Shown: one piece after another, positions 1 through 9,078 of the stretch
How the letters are laid out: every line of letters starts with the position of its first letter
Position numbering within the stretch: position 1 is the first letter of the stretch
NCBI GenBank assembly: GCA_963579025.1
Contig: CAUZFZ010000109.1
Coordinates: 1-37,334, forward strand
DNA length: 37,334 nucleotides
Source of the DNA: CAUZFZ01 sp963579025
Lineage (GTDB): Bacteria; Planctomycetota; Planctomycetia; Planctomycetales; Planctomycetaceae
Direction: 5' to 3'
The notes under the pieces: model-generated
The model's input: the letters and a program-made list of their open reading frames with translations, nothing else
The model's database searches: none
Told to the model about the DNA's origin: nothing
Position numbers and translations under genes: made by a program

Positions 1-42
1 CAATAGGCGCCTTGGCCCATCGTCCATGAATTCCCATTGGAG

Positions 43-67
43 CCTCCCGGCTGAAACCACCGGGAGG
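43..67 (+). promoter_or_regulatory. Hairpin that buries the ribosome binding site of the beta-helix gene
   Basis: A perfect 8-bp GC-only stem is formed by CCTCCCGG (43-50) and CCGGGAGG (60-67) around a 9-nt loop. The right arm contains the GGGAGG Shine-Dalgarno, 8 nt before the ATG at 76. If folded, the mRNA hides its ribosome binding site. It could instead be the terminator of an upstream gene or a chance palindrome; there is no T-run after it. The structure is seen directly; any regulatory role is inference. Confidence 0.5.
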
Positions 68-75
68 ATAGCGCG

Positions 76-1797
76 ATGGTCGACAAACAGCCAGGGACAA
101 TCGCCCCGATTAAATCGACAGCCCCCTATGCCGGTGGGTATTTCTTTGATCGATCGACGTCCGGCTTTGACGCGATTGCGGGGCCGCGAGTCCGAGCAGA
201 ACTGCGGCTCTACGATCTTGACTGGCTTGGTGCCGGCTCGCGGCTGGTGCTCGGCGGGCAGTACCAGTACGACGACGTGCGAGGTTCTCAAGGCGGTGCG
301 CTGCTTCAGGTGCGCGTTCCGTTCGGGCCCGGCGCATCACGGCCCATGAATCGCCTGCAGCGCCGCATGTTGAACGCGATCGTACGTGATGATGACATTG
401 TCACCAATACTGGTCGCCGGGCCGATGAACGTGCTTTGCTCGCCAAGACCAACCAGCGAATCAATGCTGTGACCGTTGTTGATGGGATGACTTCGAATGT
501 TCCCGGCGTCGTTGCGGCCGCATCGAATGATCCCGGCGACCTGGTCGTATTTGACTCCAGTCAGGGCACGATCCAACCGAGTGCCACGATTCAGTTGCAG
601 CCTGGTCAAACGATTGGCGGGCAATTCCAGGTCATTGGTGAGACCACGGGAGCGATAGTCACCTTTGGCCAGCGCCCAACAGTGAGCGATCCCACAAACG
701 TATTCGACATCTTCACGCTCGACGACGGTACAAGCCTTCTTGGGCTCAACATAACCGGCGGAGCGAATGGCATTGGCGGCGACGACGTGACTGGCTTTTC
801 TTTGTGTGACAATCACGTCAGCAGTGCAGTGGGTTCGAATCAGGGCGAAGGGTTGGGGAACGGACTCAGACTTCAAGGCGAGAACTCTGGCCAGATCATT
901 TACAACGTATTCATGGGTAATGAGACGAACGGTCTTCAGATCAGGGAATTTACGGGAGGTCTGATCTCCGGAAACACAGCCAGTCAGAACGGAGACGATG
1001 GATTCGACATTGGAAACGTCGAGGTTGGCGGTTTTTCAGGCGGCATCTTCGAGAACAACGTCGCCAACGAAAACATGGACGACGGATTTGACTTCGTAGT
1101 CATTGAGGGCGGTGAGATACGAAATAACCGGGCAACGGGCAATAGTGAGAATGGGTTCAAGATACTCGAAATGGACGCCGGTATCTTTAGCGGCAATATC
1201 TCCGGTCAGAACGGTGACGACGGTTTCGACTTTGACGGTTTCCTTGGTGGCGTCTTCGAGAACAATTCCGCATCTGGCAACAGCGACGATGGATTCGACT
1301 TCGAATTCGTTGAGGGCGGTGAGATACGAAATAACCGGGCAACGGGCAACAGTGAGAATGGTTTCGAGATATTCGAAATGGACGCCGGTATCATCAGCGG
1401 TAATATCGCCAGTCAGAGCGGTGACGACGGGTTCGACTTTGGCGGTTTCCTTGGTGGCGTCTTCGAGAACAATTCCGCATCTGGCAACAGCGACGATGGA
1501 TTCGACTTCGAATTCGTTGAGGGCGGCGTGATTCGGAACAATCGAGCAACAAACAGCGACGAAAACGGTTTCGACTTCGACCTCATCGAAGGAGGTCAAA
1601 TTACAAACAATCAGGCAGCCGATAATACCGAGGACGGTTTCTTCATCTTTAGATTTGCAGGGCAGAATATGGCGACATTCGCCAACAACTCCGCACTGCG
1701 CAATACGGTCAATGGCTACAACATCATCATGGGGATTCCGCAGACCGGCGGCGGCAACATGGGCAGTGGCAACGGAGCCAACGACGTCGGGCCTTGA
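76..1797 (+). CDS. Right-handed parallel beta-helix surface protein with an N-terminal barrel-like remnant
   Basis: 573 residues. Residues 1-110 resemble the last strands of an inverse-autotransporter-type beta barrel (ELRLYDLDWLGAGSRLVLGG, then QYQYDDVRGSQGG and a basic LQRRMLNAIVRDDDIVTN linker), as in predicted planctomycete surface proteins. From about residue 150 the chain is a parallel beta-helix of roughly 23-residue rungs rich in NN, DDGFDF and EGGEIRNN, typical of carbohydrate-active or adhesin helices; no lyase catalytic residues are recognised. The start at 76 is supported by GGGAGG 8 nt upstream and by an in-frame TGA at 52-54. There is no signal peptide and the barrel is too short, so the gene looks 5'-truncated or frameshifted near the window edge. 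Three adjacent rungs are duplicated at 1105-1518. The next gene is convergent, 67 bp away. The fold is fairly certain; the function is unknown. Confidence 0.75.
   Translation: MVDKQPGTIAPIKSTAPYAGGYFFDRSTSGFDAIAGPRVRAELRLYDLDWLGAGSRLVLGGQYQYDDVRGSQGGALLQVRVPFGPGASRPMNRLQRRMLNAIVRDDDIVTNTGRRADERALLAKTNQRINAVTVVDGMTSNVPGVVAAASNDPGDLVVFDSSQGTIQPSATIQLQPGQTIGGQFQVIGETTGAIVTFGQRPTVSDPTNVFDIFTLDDGTSLLGLNITGGANGIGGDDVTGFSLCDNHVSSAVGSNQGEGLGNGLRLQGENSGQIIYNVFMGNETNGLQIREFTGGLISGNTASQNGDDGFDIGNVEVGGFSGGIFENNVANENMDDGFDFVVIEGGEIRNNRATGNSENGFKILEMDAGIFSGNISGQNGDDGFDFDGFLGGVFENNSASGNSDDGFDFEFVEGGEIRNNRATGNSENGFEIFEMDAGIISGNIASQSGDDGFDFGGFLGGVFENNSASGNSDDGFDFEFVEGGVIRNNRATNSDENGFDFDLIEGGQITNNQAADNTEDGFFIFRFAGQNMATFANNSALRNTVNGYNIIMGIPQTGGGNMGSGNGANDVGP
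1105..1518 (+). repeat. Tandem duplication of a 207-bp (69-residue, three-rung) unit within the beta-helix gene
   Basis: Two head-to-tail units, 1105-1311 and 1312-1518, each encode three 23-residue rungs. The segment 1236-1319 is identical base for base to 1443-1526 (84 nt), including third codon positions, so the duplication is recent or maintained by gene conversion. A diverged further rung follows from 1519. Confidence 0.9.
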
Positions 1798-1864
1798 CTG
1801 ACACGTCAGCCGGCCGTGGAGCAATGGCTGCCCGTCGTTGATCTGATTGACTTGCCGTCGGGTG

Positions 1865-3880
1865 TCACGCCTGCGACTGGCTGGCGCGGACCGGTTGGAG
1901 CAGTACCATTGCCAGCGGTGGCACGGTCAACTCAATGCTCTGGTCGAACCCGTGAGATGGCGTTTCGACGCTGTACATGCCGCCTTCGTTACCGACGTTG
2001 GTGCCGCTGTAGATGGACGCGTCGGAGTTGAAGATCTCGTTGTAGAAACCGCGACGGGGAACTCCCACGCGATAGTCTTTGCGGACGACGGGCGTGAAGT
2101 TCAATATGGCCACGACACATTCGTTCTGGTCCGCCGACCATCGGATGAATGCGGCGACGCTGTTCTGCGAGTCATCACATTGAATCCACTGGAATCCGTC
2201 AGCGGTGAAGTCCCGTTCGTACAGAGCGGGCTCTTCCCGATGCAGCCGGTTGAGGTCGCCAATCAGGCGGCTGAGGCTGTCGTGGTTCGGGAACTTCTGC
2301 AGAGCCCAATCCAGTTCGGTGTCGTGATTCCATTCGGTCCACTGTCCCAGTTCACCACCCATGAACAGCAGCTTTTTGCCCGGCATCGCGTACTGGTAGC
2401 AATACAGCATCCGCAGGTTGGCAAACTGCTGCCATTCGTCGCCGGGCATCTGTGAGAGCAGCGAACGCTTGCCATGCACGACTTCATCATGTGAGAGCGG
2501 CAGTACGAAGTTTTCGTTGAAGGCGTAGATCATGCGGAACGACAACTGACCCTGATGATGGCCGCGATGAATCGGTTCGCGGCGCATGTAGGTCAGCGTG
2601 TCGTTCATCCAGCCCATGTCCCACTTCATGCTGAATCCGAGACCGCCGGTGTACACAGGTCGCGAAACGCCCGCCCAGGCTGTCGATTCCTCTGCAATTG
2701 TCAGAATGCCAGGGAACTCGCCGTGCAGGGTCGTGTTGAGGTCCTTCAGGAACGAGATTGCTTCGTTGTTCTCGCGTCCGCCGACTTCGTTAGGAACCCA
2801 CTGCCCGGAATCGCGTGAGTAGTCGAGATAAAGCATCGACGCGACCGCATCGACGCGGATTCCGTCAACGTGATATGCCTCGCACCAGAAACGGGCGCTG
2901 GCCAGCAGGAATTCCCGGACCTCGCTACGGCCGTAGTTGAAGATGTACGTGTCCCAGTCGGGGTGGAATCCCAGACGCGGATCCTCGTGCTCGTACAATG
3001 CCGTGCCGTCGAATCGGCCGAGCGCATGCGGATCGGTCGGGAAGTGGGCCGGCACCCAGTCGATCAGCACACCCAGACCGGCCTGATGGCAGCGGTCCAC
3101 AAATTCCATGAAACCCTGTGGCTCGCCGAAGCGGCTTGTGGGGGCGAAGTACCCCGTGACCTGATAACCCCACGACCCATCGAACGGATGCTCGGTGATC
3201 GGCAGGAGTTGCAGGTGCGTGTACCCGAGCTGCTGTACGTACTCGATCAGTTGATCGGCCAGTTCGTGCCAGTTGAAGAACAAGCGACCATCAGTGGGAC
3301 GTCGCCACGAACCCAGATGCACTTCGTAGATCGAGACCGGCTGTTCGAGCCAGTTCGTTTGCTCGCGATGTTGCAACCATTCGCCGTCGTGCCACTCGAA
3401 TCCAGACAGGTCACAGACGACCGAACCTGTGGCCGGGCGCATTTCCGACTGAAACCCAGCGGGATCGGCCTTTTGCTGAATCTCACTAGACTGCGTGCGC
3501 AGCGAGTACTTGTAGCACTCGCCCGGCCCGATATCGGGAATGAACCCTGACCACTTGCCTGAGTCACTCGACTGCAGGGCAAATGAGCCGTGCTGCCAGC
3601 CATTGCGGTCGCAGATTACGGATACTTCCTGCGCATTGGGTGCCCAGACACCGAACCGCACTCCTGCGATCCCGCTTTCCTGCGTGAGATGTGCTCCAAG
3701 TTGATACGTCATTGTGCGTGGATTCGAAGTCGAACTGTCGCCGTCATCATCCACCGTATCGCTGACCGAAGGTTGCGACGGCAGAATGTTCGACAGAGGT
3801 TCGCGGGGATGTGTAATCGGTTTCAGGACCCGCTGCGCATCCTGTCGCGTTGCCTGGGGGTCCGGTTGTGTTGGGCTCAT
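1865..3880 (-). CDS. glgB: 1,4-alpha-glucan branching enzyme (GH13)
   Basis: 671 residues. The enzyme cuts an alpha-1,4 glucan and reattaches the fragment through an alpha-1,6 bond, making branches in glycogen in the cytoplasm. After a disordered N-terminal stretch of about 55 residues comes a CBM48-like domain (VRFGVWAPNAQEVSVI), then the GH13 barrel. The nucleophile is Asp344 in DGIRVDAVASM and the acid/base is Glu397 in TIAEEST. The 53-residue spacing equals that of E. coli GlgB, and the third acidic residue lies in LSHDEVVHGK. A C-terminal beta domain ends the chain. The ATG at 3880 has a weak GGAAG upstream; an ATG about 56 codons further in would start just before CBM48 and cannot be excluded. 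No other glycogen genes lie next to it. The 297 bases upstream (3881-4177) hold no recognisable gene. Confidence 0.95.
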   Translation of the reverse strand: MSPTQPDPQATRQDAQRVLKPITHPREPLSNILPSQPSVSDTVDDDGDSSTSNPRTMTYQLGAHLTQESGIAGVRFGVWAPNAQEVSVICDRNGWQHGSFALQSSDSGKWSGFIPDIGPGECYKYSLRTQSSEIQQKADPAGFQSEMRPATGSVVCDLSGFEWHDGEWLQHREQTNWLEQPVSIYEVHLGSWRRPTDGRLFFNWHELADQLIEYVQQLGYTHLQLLPITEHPFDGSWGYQVTGYFAPTSRFGEPQGFMEFVDRCHQAGLGVLIDWVPAHFPTDPHALGRFDGTALYEHEDPRLGFHPDWDTYIFNYGRSEVREFLLASARFWCEAYHVDGIRVDAVASMLYLDYSRDSGQWVPNEVGGRENNEAISFLKDLNTTLHGEFPGILTIAEESTAWAGVSRPVYTGGLGFSMKWDMGWMNDTLTYMRREPIHRGHHQGQLSFRMIYAFNENFVLPLSHDEVVHGKRSLLSQMPGDEWQQFANLRMLYCYQYAMPGKKLLFMGGELGQWTEWNHDTELDWALQKFPNHDSLSRLIGDLNRLHREEPALYERDFTADGFQWIQCDDSQNSVAAFIRWSADQNECVVAILNFTPVVRKDYRVGVPRRGFYNEIFNSDASIYSGTNVGNEGGMYSVETPSHGFDQSIELTVPPLAMVLLQPVRASQSQA

Positions 3881-4177
3881 TGGATCAACTTCCGTGTCGG
3901 GGCCCGCTCGGATATTCCTCGGTCGACGGCCGAGCGAAGTGCCAAACTGGGGGGGATTCTACCGAGGGCCGTTGAGCAGACGACCCGCAAGCCAGCCCCG
4001 CACTGAAAGATATCAGCGATTCGCTGGTCAGGTTTCGGTAGACGGCGCAGGCAGAATATCCCCTACGACCATCTACTCAAGTATGTCGACCGCGTTTTCC
4101 TGCAACTTGAGCCCGGCGCGGCATCCAATCCGGCTGGGCGGCGGGTTCCAGACTGTCCCGCACGCTAAGCGAGTCGT

Positions 4178-5011
4178 TTAAAGCCACTCTGCAAGTTCTG
4201 TCAGACATCGCAGTTGGGTGAATGTGATGTCTGCTCCGGCCGCGAGGCAACTGTGTTCGGTTTGGGGAGTCATCAGCTCGGAGACGACGACGATTCGCGA
4301 GTCCGGCGACTGAATTCGGCAGGCGCGAATCCGGTCACGCGTTCCGGCGTCTGGCACACCGATGTGCAGAACCTGCAATGAGGCATCGTTGTTGCCAGTC
4401 AGCTTGATGCCCATCGCTGCCAGTCCGTCGCCGAGGAAATCACAAAAGGTCCGGTCGTCGCCGGAAATACGGGCCGTCAGCGAACGGTCTTCCAGCCTGA
4501 CTGCGGCGGGAATGGCATGCAGCGCCGCGAATGTCTCGTCGCGCGACATTGTGGCGGGAAGCGGCGCCGCACCATGTTGCAGTTGCCGCAATTCCGACTG
4601 GATGCGAGTTTTGGCGTGCCGTAAGGGAACACTCCACGCCACCGGCCAGAGCTGCTCGGTGCGGCCGATCGATTCGCACCACGGCCCGAAGACAACGACC
4701 CACCGAGCCAGTGGTAACCGCCCGATTAACTGCTCGGCCTGAGAACGCGGGTACTCGTCGGGAAAGCCCTGCCAGACCACGACGAAGTCTGGTGACCAGG
4801 ATTCAACATCAATCAGGTCCAGAGCCGCCGACAGCGTCGCCGCATGTCGGGCGTCATCAGAAACCAACCCCTGCTGCAGCGGCGCGAATGCCGGGCCGAC
4901 AACGTCCCCGATCAGTAGGATGGCCGCATTGCTGGTTGCGGTGTCTGGGTAATTTGAGTCTACGTGTAACAAGGACTCGCCTTCTCCACTGGGACAGGTC
5001 GGAGCATTCAC
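4178..5011 (-). CDS. Receiver-like protein of unknown function, translationally coupled to the hydrolase upstream
   Basis: 277 residues, start codon GTG. The GTG follows directly on the TGA of the preceding hydrolase gene (TGAGTG), so the two are almost certainly co-transcribed and probably translationally coupled. I do not recognise a named family. The N-terminal half (AAILLIGD, then DFVVVWQGFP, then WVVVFGPW) and the C-terminal half (LQVLHIGVPD, then RIVVVSELMT and CLAAGADITFT) each show the strand-helix pattern of a CheY-like receiver. The phospho-acceptor aspartate and switch residues are not evident, so it may be two degenerate receivers in tandem. There is no signal peptide, membrane segment or DNA-binding domain. 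It is probably cytosolic, while its partner is exported. Real gene: confident. Function: unknown. Confidence 0.7.
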   Translation of the reverse strand: MNAPTCPSGEGESLLHVDSNYPDTATSNAAILLIGDVVGPAFAPLQQGLVSDDARHAATLSAALDLIDVESWSPDFVVVWQGFPDEYPRSQAEQLIGRLPLARWVVVFGPWCESIGRTEQLWPVAWSVPLRHAKTRIQSELRQLQHGAAPLPATMSRDETFAALHAIPAAVRLEDRSLTARISGDDRTFCDFLGDGLAAMGIKLTGNNDASLQVLHIGVPDAGTRDRIRACRIQSPDSRIVVVSELMTPQTEHSCLAAGADITFTQLRCLTELAEWL

Positions 5012-7234
5012 TCAGTTGGCCAGCAACCAGCCGACGGCCGCATCGGCTGCGTTCTGTTGCGCCGAGGACGTGACCTTGTTCCCCTGCTCCGCGGCGTCGT
5101 AGGCCGAGATCGTAATTTCCGGAACCTTGCCCTGCTCGCCACCGAACCACAGCGCGTGCGGCACCGATAACGCCAGCAGGCTGGGCAGATCACCGTATTT
5201 CACGGCGCCGGGCACAAAGCTCGGATCGCGATAGCTGGTCAAATTGGCGAATCGGAATCCCGCGGTATCAACAGCCAGTTTGTCGATTGCGTTACCGGCG
5301 ATCGTACGAGCCGCAGCCGCAATTGCAGCGGCTCCGTCAACGCCGATCACGTTGACTCTCTTTGGCTTGTGTTCGTCGTTGCGGATCCACGTGACCAGCG
5401 TCAGCACATCATGGACGCGTGAAGCGAAAACTGTTTCGTTGTAACCGAACGTATAGGCCGCCGATTCCCGAGTGTTTTTGACGACTGCCTGTTGAGTCAG
5501 CGGCTGATCGCCGGCAAGAAACTCGCCTTGCCCGAACAGGTCCGGCGCGACGACCGAGGCCCCGCCGTCCAGCAGGCGCTGTACTTCAGAACGCACGTCA
5601 CCGCCGTTGAACATGCCTTTCTTGCCGGCTCCGTCGAGCCAGATGACAACGTCACCATTCCACTCGATTGTCGTTGGAAACAGCGAGATGATCGGAAACT
5701 CTTCGGCGGCAGACTGCAGTCGTAGAATGTCTTCGAAGTAGATGTATCCGGCTCGTTTTTCCTTATCCACCATCGTCCGCTGGATATCGTCCGGGTTCGG
5801 CATGCCGCGCCCGATCAAGGTGGCAAAGGCACCACCAACAATCTCACGAAAGCGATCCAGTGAGCTGGCGTCCTTCGGCAGCAGCGACTTGAGCTGCTTG
5901 TCGGATTCAACGGCGAGGAATTCCGTCAGTTCGCGTTCGTGAGCGTCACCCCCGGCCGGCCGGGGATGTTCGTCGTTCCAGACGGTGTGCTCTGCGGGCG
6001 TCAACGGCTTGTAATCAGGCTCGGCCGGAACTTTGTCGAAGCCCAGCTTCAGATGCGTGTTGAACCAGTCGTACATCGCCGAGCGCGTCACGTAGTTGTA
6101 GTTGTGTGGAAAGTGCAGTTGCGGGTGACACAGCACGTTGTCCTTGGCTCCCAGCATGCCATACAGCTCCTGCAGCTGCGGATAGCCCTTCGTCATCATC
6201 TCTTTCGTCCAGTCGTTGGCCGAGGTCATGGCCTGCGGCTTCGGAGCGAACAGAGCCGCCAATTCGACATTGCCCGTACCGACCCGCAGCAGGCAACAGT
6301 TCTCGCACGTGCAGCCCCCCTGCATGGATGTTGAGACCATTCCGTTCGGGAACGCGGCGATCGGGCGGGAATCAATCGCACACAGCAGAATTGTTTGAGT
6401 TCCGCCGCCACTTCCACCGGTCACTGCCAGACGATTCGCGTCGACATCGGGAAGCTGCTGCAGAAAGTCCAGACAGCGGACGGAGTTCCAGGTCTGAATG
6501 CCCATGATGCTCTGCAGTCGCATTTCCGCCTGAGCACTGAACAGTCCCCAGTTTTCTTTGCCTTCAAAGTCCGGGCGCTGTTTCCCAAAGCGATGGGCAA
6601 GCTGAAACGAAATCTGCTGGCTGTCCGCGTAACCCAGCATGTCGAAGATAAACACCACACAGCCCAGTCGCGCGAGATGGGCACACCGGGCCAGCTTGGG
6701 GAACCGACCCGATTCTTCGTACTTCTCGCCGCCGCTCTTGATAAGTCCCGCCATTGCTTTGGCGCCATAGTCCTGCAGACGCCCGCCATGACCGTGCGGA
6801 CACAGCACGCCGGGTCGCTTCACGCCTTTCTTGCCATCGGACGGACGGAACAGCAGGCCGGTCACGAAATGATTGGGAACGCCTTCGAAGTAAACTTTTT
6901 CGACGGTGAAACCCGGACGCTCGACCTTGCCGTGAATGACGGGGTTCAGTGGCGTTCGCTCTGGCAGCGGCCACAGGCCCGTTGAGACAAGCACGCGGCG
7001 TTTGAGATCCGCCGCGCGAGCTTCCCATGCGGCCTTGCCGGCTGGTACTTCAAACGGGAAGTAACCATTGAGGTCTTTGCGCGGTTCAAGCCGACTGTCA
7101 TTCGGGAGTTGCCCCTGAGCATAGACCCTGAGGTCCACGTCTCCGGCCCTCGCCGTAAGAGTCATCGTCGTGGCGACGATCACCGCGGCCAGGCAGATAA
7201 ATGAAGACAACGCGTGCCGACTTCGATTCAACAT
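5012..7234 (-). CDS. Secreted acetyl-xylan-esterase-like alpha/beta hydrolase with a second, probably inactive, hydrolase domain
   Basis: 740 residues. An N-terminal signal peptide (FICLAAVIVATTMTLTARA) indicates export. Domain one (about 90-400) is an alpha/beta hydrolase of the type annotated in planctomycetes as acetyl xylan esterase or prolyl-oligopeptidase-like: nucleophile Ser275 in TGGSGGGTQT, a likely acid in TSANDW (Asp341) and a likely base in FPHNYN (His377). A cysteine cluster, GGCTCENCC, lies at 306-314. Domain two (about 500-720) repeats the fold (VVIWLDGAGKKG, VVAPDLFGQGE), but its elbow reads GVDGA with Asp633 where serine is expected, so it is probably not a second esterase. 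Likely substrates are acylated polysaccharides; this is inferred from the family only. The start ATG gives a good signal peptide. The next gene begins at the stop codon, and the M81 peptidase is divergent, 209 bp away. Confidence 0.8.
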   Translation of the reverse strand: MLNRSRHALSSFICLAAVIVATTMTLTARAGDVDLRVYAQGQLPNDSRLEPRKDLNGYFPFEVPAGKAAWEARAADLKRRVLVSTGLWPLPERTPLNPVIHGKVERPGFTVEKVYFEGVPNHFVTGLLFRPSDGKKGVKRPGVLCPHGHGGRLQDYGAKAMAGLIKSGGEKYEESGRFPKLARCAHLARLGCVVFIFDMLGYADSQQISFQLAHRFGKQRPDFEGKENWGLFSAQAEMRLQSIMGIQTWNSVRCLDFLQQLPDVDANRLAVTGGSGGGTQTILLCAIDSRPIAAFPNGMVSTSMQGGCTCENCCLLRVGTGNVELAALFAPKPQAMTSANDWTKEMMTKGYPQLQELYGMLGAKDNVLCHPQLHFPHNYNYVTRSAMYDWFNTHLKLGFDKVPAEPDYKPLTPAEHTVWNDEHPRPAGGDAHERELTEFLAVESDKQLKSLLPKDASSLDRFREIVGGAFATLIGRGMPNPDDIQRTMVDKEKRAGYIYFEDILRLQSAAEEFPIISLFPTTIEWNGDVVIWLDGAGKKGMFNGGDVRSEVQRLLDGGASVVAPDLFGQGEFLAGDQPLTQQAVVKNTRESAAYTFGYNETVFASRVHDVLTLVTWIRNDEHKPKRVNVIGVDGAAAIAAAARTIAGNAIDKLAVDTAGFRFANLTSYRDPSFVPGAVKYGDLPSLLALSVPHALWFGGEQGKVPEITISAYDAAEQGNKVTSSAQQNAADAAVGWLLAN

Positions 7235-7443
7235 GTCACATTTCCTGTTGAGTCATCGGTTGGTGAGACAGTGCAAACCTGATCGCGAACGGTAACCCGT
7301 TCTCGTGGCGTGTTGAACCGTGAGCTGAGTCGACAACGACTCGCCTCACGTAACACAGACTGAATCCCAGAGTGGCGGGCACGGCTCAATGCCCGTAGAA
7401 AAACGCGACTCAACTGCCACCGATTCTGAATGGGACGCACTCC

Positions 7444-8946
7444 ATGAAAATCGTCTTTGCCGAAATTGCCCAGGAAACTGATTCCTTCAGCCCAATGACA
7501 ACGGGCATTGCTGAGTTCGAGACCTATGGGCTGTATCGTGGCTACGAGATGTTTGATCGACTGGCCGGTGTTGGTCCACTGGGTGGGTTTTTAGAAGTCG
7601 CTGCAGAGCAGGCTCCCGAGGCCGAGCTGATCCCGATCATCCGAGGCTGGGCCAGCGCTGGCGGGACGATTCTGGCAGAGACGCTCGACTCGTTGACCAG
7701 CGAGCTGATTGAGGGACTGAAGTCCGTCCTGCCGGTCGATGCGGTGTTTCTTTCGCTGCACGGCGCGGCATCGGCTCAGCAGGACGACGATGTCGAGGGG
7801 TTCGTTCTCAGTCGGGTGCGTGAGGTCGTCGGTGAGGACATACCGATCGTCGTACCGCTCGATCATCACGCCAACGTCACGGAGCGGATGATCGACTGTG
7901 CGGACGTGCTGGTCGGCCACGAGACTCAGCCGCACGACACGCTGGCCACCGGACGCAAGGCGGCCCGCATTCTGTTCGGCATGCTGCGAGGTGATATCGA
8001 GCCAACGCTGGCATGGCGGAAGATTCCGATGATCACTCCACAGGACCAGTTTCTGACGTCGGGCGGACCGATGAAGGCATGGTTCGACCAGGCACGCAGA
8101 CTGGAAACGCAGGAGCATGTGCTGGACGTTTCACCGTATCCCATGCAGCCATGGCTCGACGTGGCGGAGGGCGGGTGGTCGGTGATTGTGCATACGGACG
8201 GCGCTCCAGAACTTGCCGATGAACTGGCTGCCGACATGGCGAACCGCGCGTGGCGGACTCGCGAGGAGTTCTGGCGGTCAGAACGAGTTGCGCCGGACGA
8301 AGCCGTTCGACAGGCCGACGCTGCCGGAGAAGGACTGATCATTCTCTCGGACACCGGCGATTCCGTGTACGGCGGCGCTCCGGGTGACAGCACGTGTTTA
8401 TTGCGGGCAATCCTCGACAACGTGGACGCGGACAGCGAAGCAGTGTTTCTTGTTCCGATGATCGACCCGATTGCATTGCAGACGGCCATCGACCTGGGGA
8501 CCGGCGGAGAGTTCAACCTAAGCGTCGGAGCCCGGGTGGACAATGTCTTCAGTCAACCAGTCGAGCTAACCGGACAGGTCGTATCGATATCCGAAGGACA
8601 CACGGCGGATCTGGCTGAGCGTGGTGCCTGCGAACTGGGAAGAACCGCACTCATCGCTGCCGGACCTGTCCGACTGGTCCTACTGGAGCAACGCAGTTTC
8701 GCCATCAACCATCCGGTGCTGTACGAACATCACAAACTGGATGTGTCATCGGCCCGGGCGGTCGTCGTGAAGACCGCCAGCAACTTTCAGTTCTTCGCGA
8801 ACTGGCGCAGCGGACTGATCCGAGCGGACACGCCAGGCATGACACAGTCAGACCTGAAGGCCTTCAACTGGAACCGCGTCCCGCGTCCCATGTACCCCCT
8901 GGACGAAGTGCCCGAATGGGACGCCGACTCCGGTTGGGCGACGTAA
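7444..8946 (+). CDS. M81 family metallopeptidase (MlrC / microcystinase C-like)
   Basis: 500 residues, full length for the family. MlrC is the zinc peptidase that finishes degradation of linear microcystin peptides, but most members act on unknown small peptides or amides. The N-terminal domain shows FAEIAQETDSFSP, AVFLSLHGAAS, VPLDHHANVTERM and VGHETQPHDTLATGRKA, which carry the expected Asp/His metal ligands. The C-terminal domain has the glycine-rich DTGDSVYGGAPGDS loop. There is no signal peptide, so the protein is cytosolic. The ATG at 7444 has a weak GGGA 8-10 nt upstream and is preceded by a 209-bp divergent promoter region shared with the hydrolase gene. No mlrA, mlrB or mlrD is nearby, so a microcystin role should not be assumed. 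Confidence 0.9.
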   Translation: MKIVFAEIAQETDSFSPMTTGIAEFETYGLYRGYEMFDRLAGVGPLGGFLEVAAEQAPEAELIPIIRGWASAGGTILAETLDSLTSELIEGLKSVLPVDAVFLSLHGAASAQQDDDVEGFVLSRVREVVGEDIPIVVPLDHHANVTERMIDCADVLVGHETQPHDTLATGRKAARILFGMLRGDIEPTLAWRKIPMITPQDQFLTSGGPMKAWFDQARRLETQEHVLDVSPYPMQPWLDVAEGGWSVIVHTDGAPELADELAADMANRAWRTREEFWRSERVAPDEAVRQADAAGEGLIILSDTGDSVYGGAPGDSTCLLRAILDNVDADSEAVFLVPMIDPIALQTAIDLGTGGEFNLSVGARVDNVFSQPVELTGQVVSISEGHTADLAERGACELGRTALIAAGPVRLVLLEQRSFAINHPVLYEHHKLDVSSARAVVVKTASNFQFFANWRSGLIRADTPGMTQSDLKAFNWNRVPRPMYPLDEVPEWDADSGWAT

Positions 8947-9002
8947 CACGTAACCTGGCTCTGACAATGCACTACTACGGCGTCAACTGTGAATAGTGGG
9001 AT

Positions 9003-9078
<76 letters not shown>

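Noticed and set aside
1105..1518. Regular repeats considered as a CRISPR array
   Set aside because: The period is 207 bp with no unique spacers, and the repeats encode clean beta-helix rungs in one frame.
1036..1824. Long open frame on the minus strand opposite the beta-helix gene
   Set aside because: It mirrors the repeated rungs of the real gene; the repeats keep several frames open. No independent start signal or protein-like family pattern.
2870..3550. 226-codon open frame opposite glgB
   Set aside because: Antisense to a conserved enzyme with intact catalytic motifs; the composition is that of a shadow frame.
7444..8946. Microcystin degradation locus
   Set aside because: Only an MlrC-like gene is present; mlrA, mlrB and mlrD are absent, and M81 proteins are widespread with other roles.
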